Assembly: GCA_903813345.2 (NCBI GenBank)
Contig: CAIIXF020000009.1
Location: 7,248,030-7,312,029 of the forward strand
Direction: 5' to 3'
From: Owenia fusiformis
Lineage: Eukaryota; Annelida; Polychaeta; Sabellida; Oweniidae
DNA: 64,000 nt
The position numbers and the translations under genes are program-made. The notes below the pieces were generated by a model, which saw only the letters and a list, made by a program, of their open reading frames with translations, did not search any database and was not told the origin of the DNA. Position 1 is the stretch's first letter. Each line of letters starts with the position of its first letter. Below, piece after piece: positions 12,401-27,400 of this stretch.

Positions 12401-15400
12401 TGGAAAACAAAAATTACATGACCTAAACTTGAGTTACCATAGCAACTATGATTTTGACCAATCACAGAACAGCAATTCATTTTTGTCTCTCAATGTATTA
12501 ACGCTAATACACTTACACCATAGCTGTGATAGTCTCAATGAGTGACATTGATGGTGGAAAAGACAACTACATGAGTTACTATAACAACTTACTTTTAACC
12601 AATCGCAGAACAGCATTTTTGAGTCTCAATGTTTAAACTTACACTCCATCTTCTGTGATAGTCTCAATGACAAATATTGAAAATTTTACAAATTGAGACC
12701 ATTATTCATTGAACAAAATATAAAACAGAAAAATATATAGAGAGATAACATAAGAGAAATGTTTCTTCGGGTTTTGATAAAAGAAAACATTAAATATTAT
12801 CACAATACTCATAATATTACCCTTTAGGATTTTTCATTTTATTTTCTACTTATACAAATATTTTGCTTCAGGTAACTTACATTACACTGGGTTACCATAG
12901 CAACATAAAATGTGTTAATTTATTTTTGGATCACCCTCTATGCAGATTATGTATTGGATGTAACATCGGAGATCAAATTCAAAAATCATATTTTCAATTA
13001 TGTGGTAAAATCCACAACCAAAGGAGCAAAGATATCTAATTTACAATATGATCATATTATTTGAGAGTAAGACATTGCAATATCCTTGATCAATTTCTGC
13101 TTTTCAATCTGTCCACTGCAAGATGAGATGCAATGGATATCACCAGAATGGCTATGGGGCCTATAGGTATACATGTCAATGCACTATACATGTATATAAA
13201 TCAGTTTAACTTACTGCCATCTACACATTCACATGTATAGTTCTGGTTCTGGCTGTCATTCTTGTAACATTTACCATTGTAATAACATTTATATGAGTTA
13301 AACTTACTGCTGTCTACACATTCACATGTGTAGTTCTGGGTGTCATTCTTGTAACAGATACAATTGTAATAACATTTATATGAGTTAAACTTACTGCCGT
13401 CTACACATTCACATGTGTAGTTCTGGGTGTCATTCTTGTAACAGATACCATTGTAATAACATTTATATGAGTTTAACTTACTGCCGTCTACACATTCACA
13501 TGTGTAGTTCTGGGTGTCATTCTTGTAACAGATACCATTGTAATAACATTTATATGAGTTTAACTTACTGCCGTCTACACATTCACATGTGTAGTTCTGG
13601 GTGTCATTATTGTAACAGATACCATTGTAATAACATTTATATGAGTTTAACTTACTGCCGTCTACACATTCACATGTGTAGTTCTGGGTGTCATTCTTGT
13701 AACAGATACCATTGTAATAACATTTATATGAGTTTAACTTACTGCCGTCTACACATTCACATGTGTAGTTCTGGGTGTCATTCTTGTAACTACTGATACC
13801 ATTGTAATAACATTTATATGAGTTTAACTTACTGCCGTCTACACATTCACATGTGTAGTTCTGGGTGTCATTCTTGTAACAGATACCTATGTAATAACAT
13901 TTATATGAGTTTAACTTACTGCCGTCTAGTTCTGGGTGCCATTCTTGTAACAGAAACCATTGTAATAACATCTATATGAGTTTAACTTACTGCCCTCTAC
14001 ACATCCACATGTGTAGTTCTGGGTGTCATTCTTGTAACAGATACCATTGTAATAACATGGGGATGAATCACATGGGTTTCTTTCAATTTCACATGTAGGC
14101 CCACTGTAACCTAAAACATATACAATAAAAAACATGTGCATTTAAACATACAAGGTACATGTGTATATAATATGGGAATGAATCAAAACTAAAAGGTAAT
14201 GTCAAATTGGAAAATTGTCAATTGAAATAGATTTGATGCCAAATAACGCAGATGCTAGTAGGTAGTTACCAGATTGACCACCAGGTGGCTCGTTTGGGTC
14301 AGATAGCATGGCGAGTATAGTAGAAAGTTCCCTTTAAATTAAATTACATCTATTTGCGTGGTTCAATTTTCATATAACCCTTATGTATCTAATAGTTATG
14401 CAAATTAAAATATGTCCAGTAAAAGAAAATGTTATCTGTCCAATACAAGAAAAGATATTTCACTTTTTGTAATTTTGTAACATGGGGTCTATGGGGAATC
14501 AACCCGAACAAGAAGTCACATTTTCAAAAAAAATTAAATTTTCAAAGTTGATAGACAATTTTCGAAACCATATTTCTAGATGTACTTTTACATGCAGATT
14601 TCAAATATGACAGCGCTTTGACTGAAGTTTGAATATTTAATGAAGTAAATCAAGATTATTTCTACTCGCATCTAGTCTATTAATGGCGAACACCATCATT
14701 TAGATAGGTCCTGCTTGTATGTTTGCATCCAAAATGGATATTTAAATACATGTAGTTATCAACCGACAAATGTTCACTGTTGCTGTTGGTAGGTGTTCAC
14801 TTGACCAGTTATTAAACAAGGCTATATAAGAGGAGGGAATAATCAATATAATTTGTATTTTCTACCAATAATGACCCATGACACTCTAGCGATAGCATTT
14901 TTGTTTTGCTGTAGTGTTATATAAACTTCTTTTAGACTTATTTTAGACTGAGTGTCATCTGAATGGTTCATCCTTTTATTGTTAAATTCTAACCGTTTTG
15001 TAATTCTCTATAATTTTTTGATGATCCTTTAAATCGTGGAATCCTTGACACATTTGAGTCAGTTTAATGACTTTATTGAATTAATTAAATGACATGATAG
15101 AGTCAATTAAGGGCGATCATTTAATTCTTATCCAATCTGTTTTTTAAATTGATGAGGATGAGCAAAATATTAAGTTGGGACTTAGCAGATAGAGGTAATA
15201 ATAGTTAACTAGATTATCTTCAAAGCAACCAATGCTAGACAAATATCCTGTCTAAAAAAAACAAAGCTTATTAAGAATCATAATTAGTCACACCTGTTTC
15301 AACAGAAGAGATCAAGATCTCAAACTGACCTTTTTATTATTTTTTGGCAGGTAATATAAACATAAACTGCCTAACTCTGATAAGGCAGTTGCAGAAAATC

Positions 15401-18400
15401 TGAAAGAAGTCTTATATCTGATTCAATGTTCACTAGAGACAGGACAATTTGATTTTGCCAAGATTTGTTGTTCACTGTTCACAGTAGGTAGGTGTTCATT
15501 ACAGGATTGTACTTTAACATGGGAGTCAATGGGAGAAAAAGGTTTTGCCAAAAAACATTCACTGTTGAAAAATTATGAACCATCAATTTCTTCCAGACAT
15601 ATGCTCATCCTGAAAAGACTAATTGTATTGCATATTTAAAGAGCATAACATAGTTACTATATTTACCTGATTTACATGAACACATGAGTGTGTTATTCTG
15701 TGCAATAGGTGTACCTCCATTTTGGCAGTAACTTGGGTTCAAAATTATGTCTGAAATGTATGTTAAATCATTACAAAATAAAGCTATATGAATGATTTAA
15801 AACAATACATGTGTAATCATACTAAAAGAAATTAAGTAAAATGTTTATTCTAGTCTCATGCTGTACATGTAAGCTACTGTAAAATATCATGCAAACATGT
15901 AGAATACATGAGGGATTTGTACAGGGAAGTTTTGGATATGGGGTTTATCCAGAGGGAGATATGCATATCTACCTGAGGGACTGAACGGACAGAAGGTAGT
16001 TTTGCACTATATCTCCTGAGGGATAAACCCCATATCCAAACCGCCCATACATAATAGCTTTATCCTATACCCACTAGAGTTTCTAAGAAAATCCAAATAT
16101 TTCAAATCTTTGTTTCAATTTTTCAAATTTTTGTTTCCAAATTATAGGATAAAAAATATATACATGTACCATGATGATAGGGTAACCAACCATATACATA
16201 TATAGACCTTTTCAATCTCATTTCAATCTTGAAAGTATGTTCCCTGATTGATTTTTGGGAATTAACTCACCTGTGCAGTTATTGACTGATATAGAACCAC
16301 CACTTAATGTCTCTGTATCACCATCACAACGTTTACATCGCGTTTGATTTTTTTCATCCTGGTAAAAATTCTTTGGGCATTGTGTACAGGGTTTGTAGCC
16401 ACTGGGGGAGTAGGTGCCCTCATCACAGAATCCTAGAATAATACTTCATGTGAGGCTTCTCTTTAAGGAGACAATGGGATGATATTCATAATAGGATGTA
16501 GGCCCGTAGTAAGGATTTGCCAAGGGGGGTTCACTTTTGACAATTTTTGTTAAAAAATGGCAAAATCACTTAAAAAGTGCTCAGAATGGTGAAAAACTGA
16601 CGATTTTGAAAGAATTTTTGGCCAGGGGGGGGGGGGTTCCCTGGCTACGGGCCTGGGATGCTATAAGGTACATGTGGCTACCATTGTGGTATCACATATT
16701 CTGTTATAAAAATCATTATGTAATACTTATTAAGGATGCAATATAGAGAACGTAATTGAACTGTTTGAATTATGTGAGAAAGCGATAACCCACATGTTTT
16801 GGCCTGATCTCACTCATTCAGCTTCCAAGTAAGAGTTCCTTGATTTTTTTAATTCTAAGGGAACATCATAATATAATAATAACTATGATTGACAGTAAAG
16901 GCCATTAACAGTTTTCAGTGAAAGTTTTTATTTTTATTAAAGATTAAAAAATAGTTATTAAAAACTCCTAAATCACAATGCAAATGTATATATATATATA
17001 TTTTTGAACAACACTTGTAGTTAGTATTTACTTCACAGTAAAATAACATTGAACTTTAAGAATGCGAAACTTGAATGAAGTTTCTGTTGATGTTGATGAA
17101 TTTTGTTAATGGCCCCCTGATGGAAAATATTACCAATGACTGGGTCATTATCTGTTCTGTTCTATTCTACCCTTCTTACCCATGCATTGAGATTCATCAG
17201 TCATTCCAGGCCTGTGTGTTGTAGTGTTGTCTGGACAGGCTTCACAATACGTTGCGTTGACCAGGTATGTGTCTATTGGACATTGTTGACATGGTGGCAG
17301 CCTGGTGGAGGACCACATGCCTTGTATGTTGCATGTTGCTGGAGATAAAATTTCAGTTATAACGTACCTATGATGATGTATGCGATGTATAGTGCAAAGT
17401 GTACACAAGACAGCGGGCCAATAGAAGTTTTGAAAAGCCCGCGCCCGCTAACTTTCTGATTGGTCAAGGCGCTGACGTCATAACCAATCAATCGAAGATA
17501 AAACTGCGTGAGCAATTTTTTTTAACTCTTTTCAATCATTTTCAAACCATTTGTTTGTCAATTCTATAAGAAAACGGTACTCTGACAAGTCTACACCACC
17601 ATAGGTATGTTATAAATTGTTTATGTCATTATCGTGGCACATATGCCCTCGGTTCTCAGAGATCAATGTCCCTCCCAAGGTCGGGCCATATATTACTGAG
17701 ACCTCGGGCATACAGTATATGCCACGATAGTTACATAACCTCTGAGTCTAGCGAAGCATTTGTATGGCAGTCAATTGGGAAACGTTAGCAGGATACATCT
17801 ACCGAAATACGATCATGTATAATTGATTTAAAAAGTATATTGATTGTACCCACATTAAACATAAATAAGATCAAGTACTTGTATGTAAACAGGTTAACAT
17901 GTATTAAAACTACAAATGAACTACATATAAATAGACAAAAATGTCACCACATGGTTGGAATTATATAAGTGTTAAATTTGTTAAAGACACTGAAGCTGGC
18001 ACTGACACTACTCAAAAAAAACAATGGCTACACCAATATTTCACCAATAAAAGGTAGTGACATAAAAGTACTGCGCCATAAATGTGGGGTTGATTTTCCA
18101 AATCACGGTACTATAGGTAAGGCATGGTATATGGTACAGTACAGCATGTATGGCACAGTGGGGCAAGGTACATGGTCAGGTCAGGTATGGTACAGTACAC
18201 TGTACAGCTCAGTACAGTACAGTATAGTATGTATGTACAGCATGTATGGTAAGGTTAGGTTATACTAGAGTACAATACAGTATGATACTGTAAGGTATGG
18301 TACAGTACAGTGCAGTACAATACAGTACACATACAGCACATTAGTAATATACTAACCTAAACATTCACTCTCTAGAGAGACACCTTCAGTTTCAGTCCAT

Positions 18401-21400
18401 GTATCATTGGGGCAAGCGATACACTCAGTCATGCCCTGATCTGGCTGGTATTGCCCCATGGGACAAAGAACACATTTTTCAGATTCCACATCATAGAAAA
18501 GACCAGCTGGACAAGGTACTGGAACAAACATAAGGACAACATATTAGGTTATGGGCTATAGCCCTTAAATTGCGGTATGGAGGTAGAATTTTGGAGACCA
18601 TGTTAGTTACATCCTAATTTGTAATTCTCAACACAATTTGGCAATAATTAAGCAAAATTTTACAGCGTTTAGGAAAAAATCAATATTTATACCCCCCGCA
18701 TGACAAAAGTAGGGGGTACATAGAAAATAATTAATAACTTTACAAAAACATTATGAATAACCACAATTTTTTCAGAATATATGCACATATATGTCATTGA
18801 TTACTGGTAAAAAATTGGTGACTATAGGTATGATGGTTGCTATGGAAACAGAATTTGATTGTCAAAATTTGCTAATTTGTGTCTATTTTGGGCGGGCTAG
18901 TTAACGAAAAAATCCTATGTTAGCAAGTTATGCTGCAATAATAGCATTGTTTTAAGGTTTAGAAAATTGCATATATCTCTTCTCAATATTTATAACCTCT
19001 CTCCCTCCTCCACCACCCCTCCCACATGACAAAAGTAGGGTATACATTGAAAATGATTAATAACTTTACAACAATGCAGCAAATAACCACCAATTTTTCA
19101 GACAGAATAAATGTATATGTCATCAGTAATTTGAAATAATTCTTGGTGATGATGGTTCTATAGAAACAGGATTTGATTGTTGTGAATTTGTGTAGATTGG
19201 GTGGGGGGGTAGTTCATGAAGAATCATATCCTAGTAAATTATGCTGCAAAATACCATTGTTTTAAGGTTTAGGAACTGTGTCCTTTATATATTAAAACTG
19301 AAATAATGATAGGGTGTCATTCACAAATAAATTTTTTGATGAGATTATAATAATAGGTGACATTAACAAACTTTGATTTAGCGGCAGAAAAGAAGGTCTA
19401 TAATATTGCCCGATCCTTTAATGTTTCACTGCAATGCTTTCATTAGATTGGGGACATTCCATACCCTTTTGTCCTGTGAGATATGAGATTAATGGTTCGA
19501 GGACATTCTTATAGAATCTTAGATATTGTTGATTTGTTGATTTCAAAATTCCATGAATCTGGAGAGTATTCAGCTTACTTATCGTATGATCTGTAAAATA
19601 GGCCCTCTGATTGGTCAGTTCTTGTGCTGTACCAATCTGTATTGCTACTGAGATTGTCCTTATTGATTATCTCCTTAGCAATACAGAAAATATTGGTACG
19701 GAGGGAACAATCTCAGTAGCAATACAGAATATTTCATAGGAATTACCTCCTGAGTAAAATGCATTGGCCTAAGACCACACAATAAAAACGTTATAGAATG
19801 ATTTGAGGTGCAATACAGGATATATTCTGCTCTCAATATTATGTATTGGCACTCGACTTTGTCTCGTTCCAACACAGAATTTCTCAAGCAGAATATATAC
19901 TGTATTGCATTTCAAATCATTCAATAATTTATATTACTGCTACTTCAACTAAAGCCTTAGTTGATATTGAAAACAATGAGTTATCACGAAGTACCAAACA
20001 TTTAAGAATGACATGAAGAATGGAAAGTTTGGAAAGACTGTCCAATGCTGAGTTACATATCAGAACATGATTGATATTTCACTGTACTTTGAAACACCAG
20101 AGAATGGAACATCAGCCAGTTGACAAAATGTGTTTGGAAATTTGGCTATTTGGTAAAAGGACATGTTGCTACTAACACTTTCACTGTTTTGTAAGTTGTG
20201 ACACACCCTTCTCCCTGGATAACTGCAATTTGCTTTTTGCTAAGCACCATAGAATCTGTCCTCATGGACTTTCCATGATTCCATGCCTCTCCATGAGTTT
20301 TTATTATAAACTGAATGGTGTTTCTTCATCTTGATTTCGGCACATCAAATGATTTAGTATTGATCCTAATACGGGCATTTAACAAATTCTTGAGAACCAA
20401 TAGCTCCTAACACTGGGTGCATTTTTTGACTTGAGTAAGTGCTGGAAGTCCTGATGATATGCATAGGAGTCTTGATTCTGTGATATCAAATGGCTTGATA
20501 AACACCATCAATCTGCACTCATGGTACATTAATAGTACCGCACAGTACCATTCTATTATGGTGGTGTACAATGTCCATGGTACTGTACAATACTATTTTA
20601 GTCTGGTACCATATATTACCATACCATACAGTACCATAGCCCAAACAGTACCATAAGATACTGTTGGAGATACACAACTGTATGTAATTTTACAGTACTG
20701 TTGCCTGTGAAGCTGTCAAATGGATGTTAACTGTTATCTTCATCAATGATCATCATAAACAACATGTTTGTGACTGAATCTTTTTTATACCAATAAGGAA
20801 CTTTGCGTGCCTGTTGATTGTTGGTTGTATTGTTGAGGTTTTGATTTTGACAGCATTGTACCTACCCCGTGACCTCCTTTTATGGCACATCCCCCCATCA
20901 TCTAGCTAAGATTTGACACCAGGAAATATTGTATCTACGCTAAGCAATGTCAGAAAATACATTATATTGTAGCAGGGCATGGTTCTGATGATCAAAAGTG
21001 ATGAAGAGATGTATGAGGACCGCGAGTTGTCTGTATAATGAATCGGGGGATGAGGTGTGTATTAATGATTAACTTTCCTGTAATCTCAAAATCTGCTTGG
21101 AACTATACCATAGGATTGCTATGCTAATTCCTCAAAGAGAAAATTCTAGGGAAGAAGGAATGGGTACCATTTACACGATTTGAGAAATTATTGGCATACA
21201 TTAAACCTATTTCAAAACAGCATTTATATGATCGTAATCAATGATTCCCAGCCCTCTGAAGTTTGAAAAATAAAAAACGTGGGTGTTAATCCATAGATAA
21301 TCCTTGAAAAGAGAAATATCTTTTGGGGATTATATGGTGCAGTCTTAATAGTCAATAAAATGGTTTAAAGTGTATTGATGTTTTTAACCCGATTCATTCT

Positions 21401-24400
21401 ACAAACAACATGCGGTCCTTTGTTTGACAATCGAATCCTTTTTCCATAGCAACCATCAAACCTATAATCACCATAATCTTTTTCCAGTTACTAATGACAT
21501 ATATCATGCATATACATGTGTAATTTTTTTAGTATGTTAAGACGAGGGGAGTGGCATAAATATTTGGGGATGAACAAAATGATAAAAAGTTACATTGCCT
21601 ACATTGTGTAGAAATGTTGAACTATTAAGTAGGTTTGATCATACAGTTAAACGTCACGCTGACTTTGGATTATAAAGAAGGATGGGTCATAGTGAAATCT
21701 AAAAAATCTAATTGAAACCCAATCATCATTTCAGTTTTAATGCATGCAGGACATACACGTACATATGCAGTTTTCTTATCCTTAAAACAATGCTAATTTT
21801 GCAGCAGAATTCACTAGCATAGTATTCTTTGTGAACCAGCCCCCCCTCCCAATATCTTCACAAATTGTGACAATCAAATCCTGTTTAGAATCTATCATAC
21901 CTATAATTACCAAGAATTTTTTCAATTACTGATGACATATACATTTATCCTGTCTGAAAAATTGATGGTTATTCGCTGCACTGTTGTAAAGTTATTAATC
22001 ATTTTCAATGTATCCCCTACTTTTGTCACGTGGGAGGGGTGGTGGTGACGAAGGAGGGGTTACCGGATTTTCTCGCATATACGCCCCCCTAAATTTAGGC
22101 CCAGGGGCAAAAATCGAGTGTAGTACGCTTATACGCCCATGGGCCTATAAAAAATGACTATTTATTGATTTTTTCAATAAATTCAAGAGTATTTCGTCAC
22201 TGGCAGATCGTTCTGTCGTTACTTCGTTTCAACATGAAGTTCAACGCTGTGCCGTAAGTGGCAGTGGTGGATCGTTCTGTTGTTACTTTGTTTCAACATT
22301 AAGTCCAAGGTTGTAGGTGACATTTCCTTTATAATTCTTACAAAACATGCGATAGGACTACAACAGTAGGTACGGTAGTCATCAGCTCTTCTCACCTTCA
22401 CGCCCACTGGGCCAAAAATCGAAAGTAGTACACTTATACGCCCATGGGCGAAAAATAAGAGGTAAAATAACAGACGAAATTACCCCCTTCTTTCAGTTAT
22501 ACGCCCAGGGCTTATATGCGAGAAACTCCGGTATAAATATTGAGGAGGGATAAACAAAATCATGTAAACTGTTAACTGATACCAGAATCCTACATTCTGT
22601 TGAAATTGTGATAATACAGGCTATACAATAGAAGTTATCCACTGTTGAGTAGGCTTGATCATTCAGTTAAATGCCACGCCCACTTTGGATTATTTAGAGG
22701 GGGTGGGTCATAGAAAAAATTTTTAAAAATATTTCTGATTGAGACTTAATCATCATACCAATTTTAATGCATGCAGGACATATATATGCAATTTTCTAAA
22801 CCTTAAATCAATGCTATTTTTGCAGCATAACTTGCTTACATAGGATTTTTTCGTTAACGAGCCCCCCAAAATAGACACAAATTAGCAAATTTTGACAAAC
22901 AAATTCTTTTTTCATAGTAACCATCTTACCTATAGTCCCCAATTTTTAACCAGTTATCAATGACATACATGTGCATATATTCTGAAAAAATTGTGGTTAT
23001 TCATAATGTTTTTGTAAAGTTATTAATTATTTTCTATGTACCCCCTACTTTTGTCATGCGGGGGGTATAAATATTGATTCTTTCCTAAATGCTGTAAAAT
23101 TTTGCTTAATTATTGCCAATTTGTGTTGAGAATTACTAATTAGGATGTAACTAGCATGGTCTCCAAAATTCTACCTCCATACCGCAAATTAAGAGCTAGC
23201 CCATCACCTATATATCAGCATACATTGACTGTGACCTCAGCCAAATGTAACGCCTTTTATGATTAGGTGTTGGCAGTTCCCTCTTTATTAATTACTATTA
23301 TTTAGATGTATGATAATAAAGACTTTGAGAGCTCTTAGAATTTCTTAGCGTCAAGACCTTCCTGGAATCCTGGTCATCAGGATCTTTTGATTGGAATCTT
23401 CTTGTTCTTAATTAAGATCTGAATATACATGCATAATTTATATGCACTTTGATACCAATTGCACTGTTAAGATTTTAATTTTATGCATTGGTTATGATAT
23501 GACTTTGTTACCATTTTTAACCTATGTGTATAATCCAAATAATGTTTTCCATGTAGTCATTGAAAATAAAATTGATTGTTTTTTAAAGAATTTAATAGAG
23601 TTTGGACCATTTTGCTTTTTTTGATCACCCTGTAGTTTTTGTACACTAAGGCATTTACCTGGTTTTTGCATCATATATTATAAGGTTCCACATAAATGTG
23701 AAAGTTAGTTATAGGCATTTATCCTAAACACTGTAGAGTTTTAGGGATATAAGTTGGTAAGATATATCCCATATCCTGGTTTTGAGGTTTCCATATCTCC
23801 ATCCATATCTCCCAAAAAATGAAAAATGAAAATTTAACTCTACTGGGTTAAGGGATAAAGCAGTTATGCACGGTCAGGCTTGATAAAGAGTTTATCCCTA
23901 CAGTCCCTCAGGTATACGTAGATAGAGATAATCCTATATGAGGTTCAGGATATTGGGATTATCCCGAGGCCAATATAATATATCTGCCCGAGGGCCGCAG
24001 GTCCCGAGGGAAAATATATTATATTGGCCAAGGGAGAATCCCAATATCCTGAACCGACTATAGGATAATATGTTTATCCCATACCAATCTTGGTCATCTG
24101 GTTCACATTGTTCAATCGTGGAAATATTATTCATGTCCAATTTTGTTTTCTTGCCTGTGGGCGGATTTTCCTGTTCTCTCAAATATTCCCACATTTATTT
24201 TCTCGAATTTTTGATTGATTAAGTGGATGCTCCTTCCCTTTTTTAAACCATCAAACAGATCCCAATTGTCTGTGTTTTCTCCATGCATTGTAGTTTACAG
24301 TCATTACGCAAACGTTACAAATTATGAACAAATATGCGAGCGGCGATTATGACGTAGCAGGCAGATATACTATATCTGCCCGCTCGGAGCGGGACGTAAA

Positions 24401-27400
24401 GCTATATCTGCCCGCTGATGAAAATATAAGTTTTTACAAACCGGCTTTATGAACCTGTAACACGTCCAAGTATGGGATAAATATGCATATCTCCCTCTGG
24501 ATAAACCCATATCCAAAACCTTTTGTAATTAAGAAATATTGAATACTTACTGCACACCGTCTCACTGTCAGATACCTTTTCAAGAACATAATTTTTTTCA
24601 TCACCAAGACATTTGAATCCATGTGTATCAGTCATACTTCCAGTCAGTGTTTTTGTTTCATCTTTATCAACTTTCAAATTAGGACATCCTTCTATTCCAG
24701 TGACATTAGTAAAATATTTAGATGCCTCTGTTAAGATATTTTCAATGTCTTGCAGAAGAGCATCTATGAGATTGAAGCAACTTTCTGCATCTCCTATTGT
24801 TATGTCATCAGGCCCAATTCGTATGGCAACACTAGCATATAATGTCTCATTATCCTAAAATGAAAATTAAAAGGTGAAACATTTACAGTAGATTTAGCAT
24901 TCTAGCATTCCCAACAAAGTATTCATATTTAAATGAGGCCATAAAATAGTAGGATAATGTGACAGCCAGTAGTTGAATTCGGGAGTGCTAGCAATACCCA
25001 AGGTAAAGGATGAATGATTCATATGATATATGTTAAACTATACAATGTATTAAATATCATTTTAAAGATAAATCTTTCCCTAACAAAATGACACCATCAA
25101 ATTGAAAAGCCTTTGTTTTCCCGTGGAGTTAGAGACTAAAATTGACACCAGTATCAAATGGGTCAATTTATTTTTGATTTATCCGTCATGCATGTCTCTG
25201 AAGATGATACATTGCAGAGGGACTGAATTAATATCCATAAGTGTGTCGATGGTTTTAGGTTTGGTATGTTAATGAAGACGCATTTCACATATTTAGTCCC
25301 TCGCTTTTGTTACACTGACAATCGGCATTAATATTGCCAATATTACACTGACGAAGAGGTTTGCTTACACTGACGAATGGATAATATTATAGAGGAAGTT
25401 GATCTGTGGAATGGCATGAACATAAGACGTAGCCATACCCCCGGTAACATTTATAAAAATTGCCTCGATATTTTTATACATGTTCCCGGGCCTATGGAGG
25501 TAGCTTTCTATCAAATCTCGAAGATTTCTGGCATGTGCCCAGGGGGAGGTATGTGAAGCTGAAGCTGAGATATTGAATCAAATCCTTTCAATTATTCTTA
25601 TGTAATTATGATATGTGCATAACATTTAAACAAAACAGGCATCATATTCTCAATTAATAATAAATTGGAGTCCCAATTTACTCGTAGTATATAACATGCG
25701 GTTGATGTGATGAACACAAAAATATTTTTAACAAAGAACCAAAAGGTCAATATATTTTTATTCATCAGTCATGCCTGCCCCTGAAGATATTGCAGAGAGA
25801 CTGAATCAGTATCCATTCAAAATGACCACCTTCTACCAAAAGTGTCATTAGACAGTGTGCCATGCTTACAGTATTCACATACCGAATATGAACAAAATCG
25901 CTCCAATACTTTTCGAGTTACAGCAAAAATCGTAAAATAACAAGTAAAGGCCGCCATTTTTCAAGATGGCAGCCATGTGCTTCTTTAATATCTACATTTT
26001 TAGCTTTATTAATGTCCTCTATAATTTTTTTACATTTAAAACATATTGCTATTACAGTTTTACCTATTTCACCTAATTTTTTACCTATTGCACACGTACG
26101 TACGGACGGACGGACAGACGAGCGGATTTTGATAAATGAACTTTTGAATTAGTACCTTAATTCTTGTATTAAACATATATAATTTAAAAAAAAAAAGTCA
26201 TTTCTTATCAAATCTAACTCTTGTCAAATACTATTCTAAGAACCAACCTTTAATGTTAAATTGACTTCTGGAAAATCAACATCCCACAATATACCCCTCG
26301 CTACCTCACACATATAAGCAAGGTGACCTTCCACCGCTAATCCTGAAGCCCTGAGGAAATGTTCATTGAAGACAGTATGGTTCAAGCACGCCTCACTGAG
26401 GGTTGCTCCTATTGGTTCAGACCTATAGGCAATTGTGTAAGTATCAGCCACCATGGCGAGAGGTGGTGCTATAAGGGAAACAACAACATGTGAGGAAGAA
26501 ATTAGAAATGGTTGATAAATGCCACAAAATATTTTCGTTTCTCTTTGTGTTAAATTTACAAAATTGAGTGGTCTGTCATTTTGGTTTTACAAGGATAAAT
26601 AAATGACTAGCAACCAAATATATGCATATTATTGCTAAAAATGCACTCATTCCTCCAGTGGAGCATTTATAAAATGAATCAAAGTAAAACTGATACAATT
26701 ACTAGCTAAACATAGTAAATATAGATCACAGTAGTAGATTTGATTTTGTCACAATCCAATGAATGCTTACAGTAGTTTGATTTTGTCACAATCCAATGAA
26801 AGCCTACAGTAATTTGTTTTTGTTACAGTCCAATGAAAGCCTACAGTAATTTAATTTTTTCATAGTCCAATGAAAGCCTACATTAATTTGATTTTGTCAC
26901 AGTCCAATGAAAGTCTTAAGTAACTTGATTTTGTCACAGCCCAATGAAAGCCTACAGTAATTTAATTTTGTCACAGTCCAATCAAAGCCTACAGTAATTT
27001 GATTTTGTCACAATCCAATGAAAGCCTACAGTAATTTGTTTTTGTTACAGTCCAATGAAAGCCTACAGTAATTTAATTTTTTCACAGTCCAATGAAAGCC
27101 TACATTAATTTGATTTTGTCACAGTCCAATGAAAGTCTAAAGTAACTTGATTTTGTAACAGTCCAATGAAAGCCTACAGTAATTTAATTTTGTCACAGTC
27201 CAATCAAAGCCTACAGTAATTTGATTTTGTTGCAGTTCAATGAAATCCTACAGTAATTTAATTTTGGCACATTCCAATGAAAGCCTACAGTAATTTAATT
27301 TTGTCACAGTCCAATGAAAGCCTACAGTGATTTGATTTTGTCACAGTCCAATGAAAGCCTATAGTAATTTTTTGATTTTGTCACAGTCCAATGAAAGCCT

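Larger units (their letters stand above)
18545..23219. mobile_element. 4.7-kb foldback element with long inverted arms
   Basis: The left end (aggttatgggctatagccct) and the right end (reverse complement aggtgatgggctagctctta) match. The arms stay alignable for more than 400 bp, including accccccgcatgacaaaagt, aataactttacaaaaacatt and the matching blocks at 22790-23219. Each arm contains repeated sub-units of about 300-400 bp: a second unit at 18960-19270 on the left, and units near 21400, 21780 and 22560 on the right. No transposase ORF is visible. It fills most of the 6-kb intron between exons 27 and 28. Confidence 0.8.

Noticed and set aside
13413-13796. Plus-strand 127-codon repetitive ORF
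   Set aside because: Antisense shadow of the 87-bp array.
13201-13971. 256-codon minus-strand ORF as a real large Cys-rich exon
   Set aside because: No acceptor at its start, a stop separates it from exon 32, and each unit contains a strong donor. Kept as a repeat, with read-through noted as a testable possibility.
23442-23624. 60-codon plus-strand ORF in the large intron
   Set aside because: AT-rich, no homology recognised, length expected by chance.
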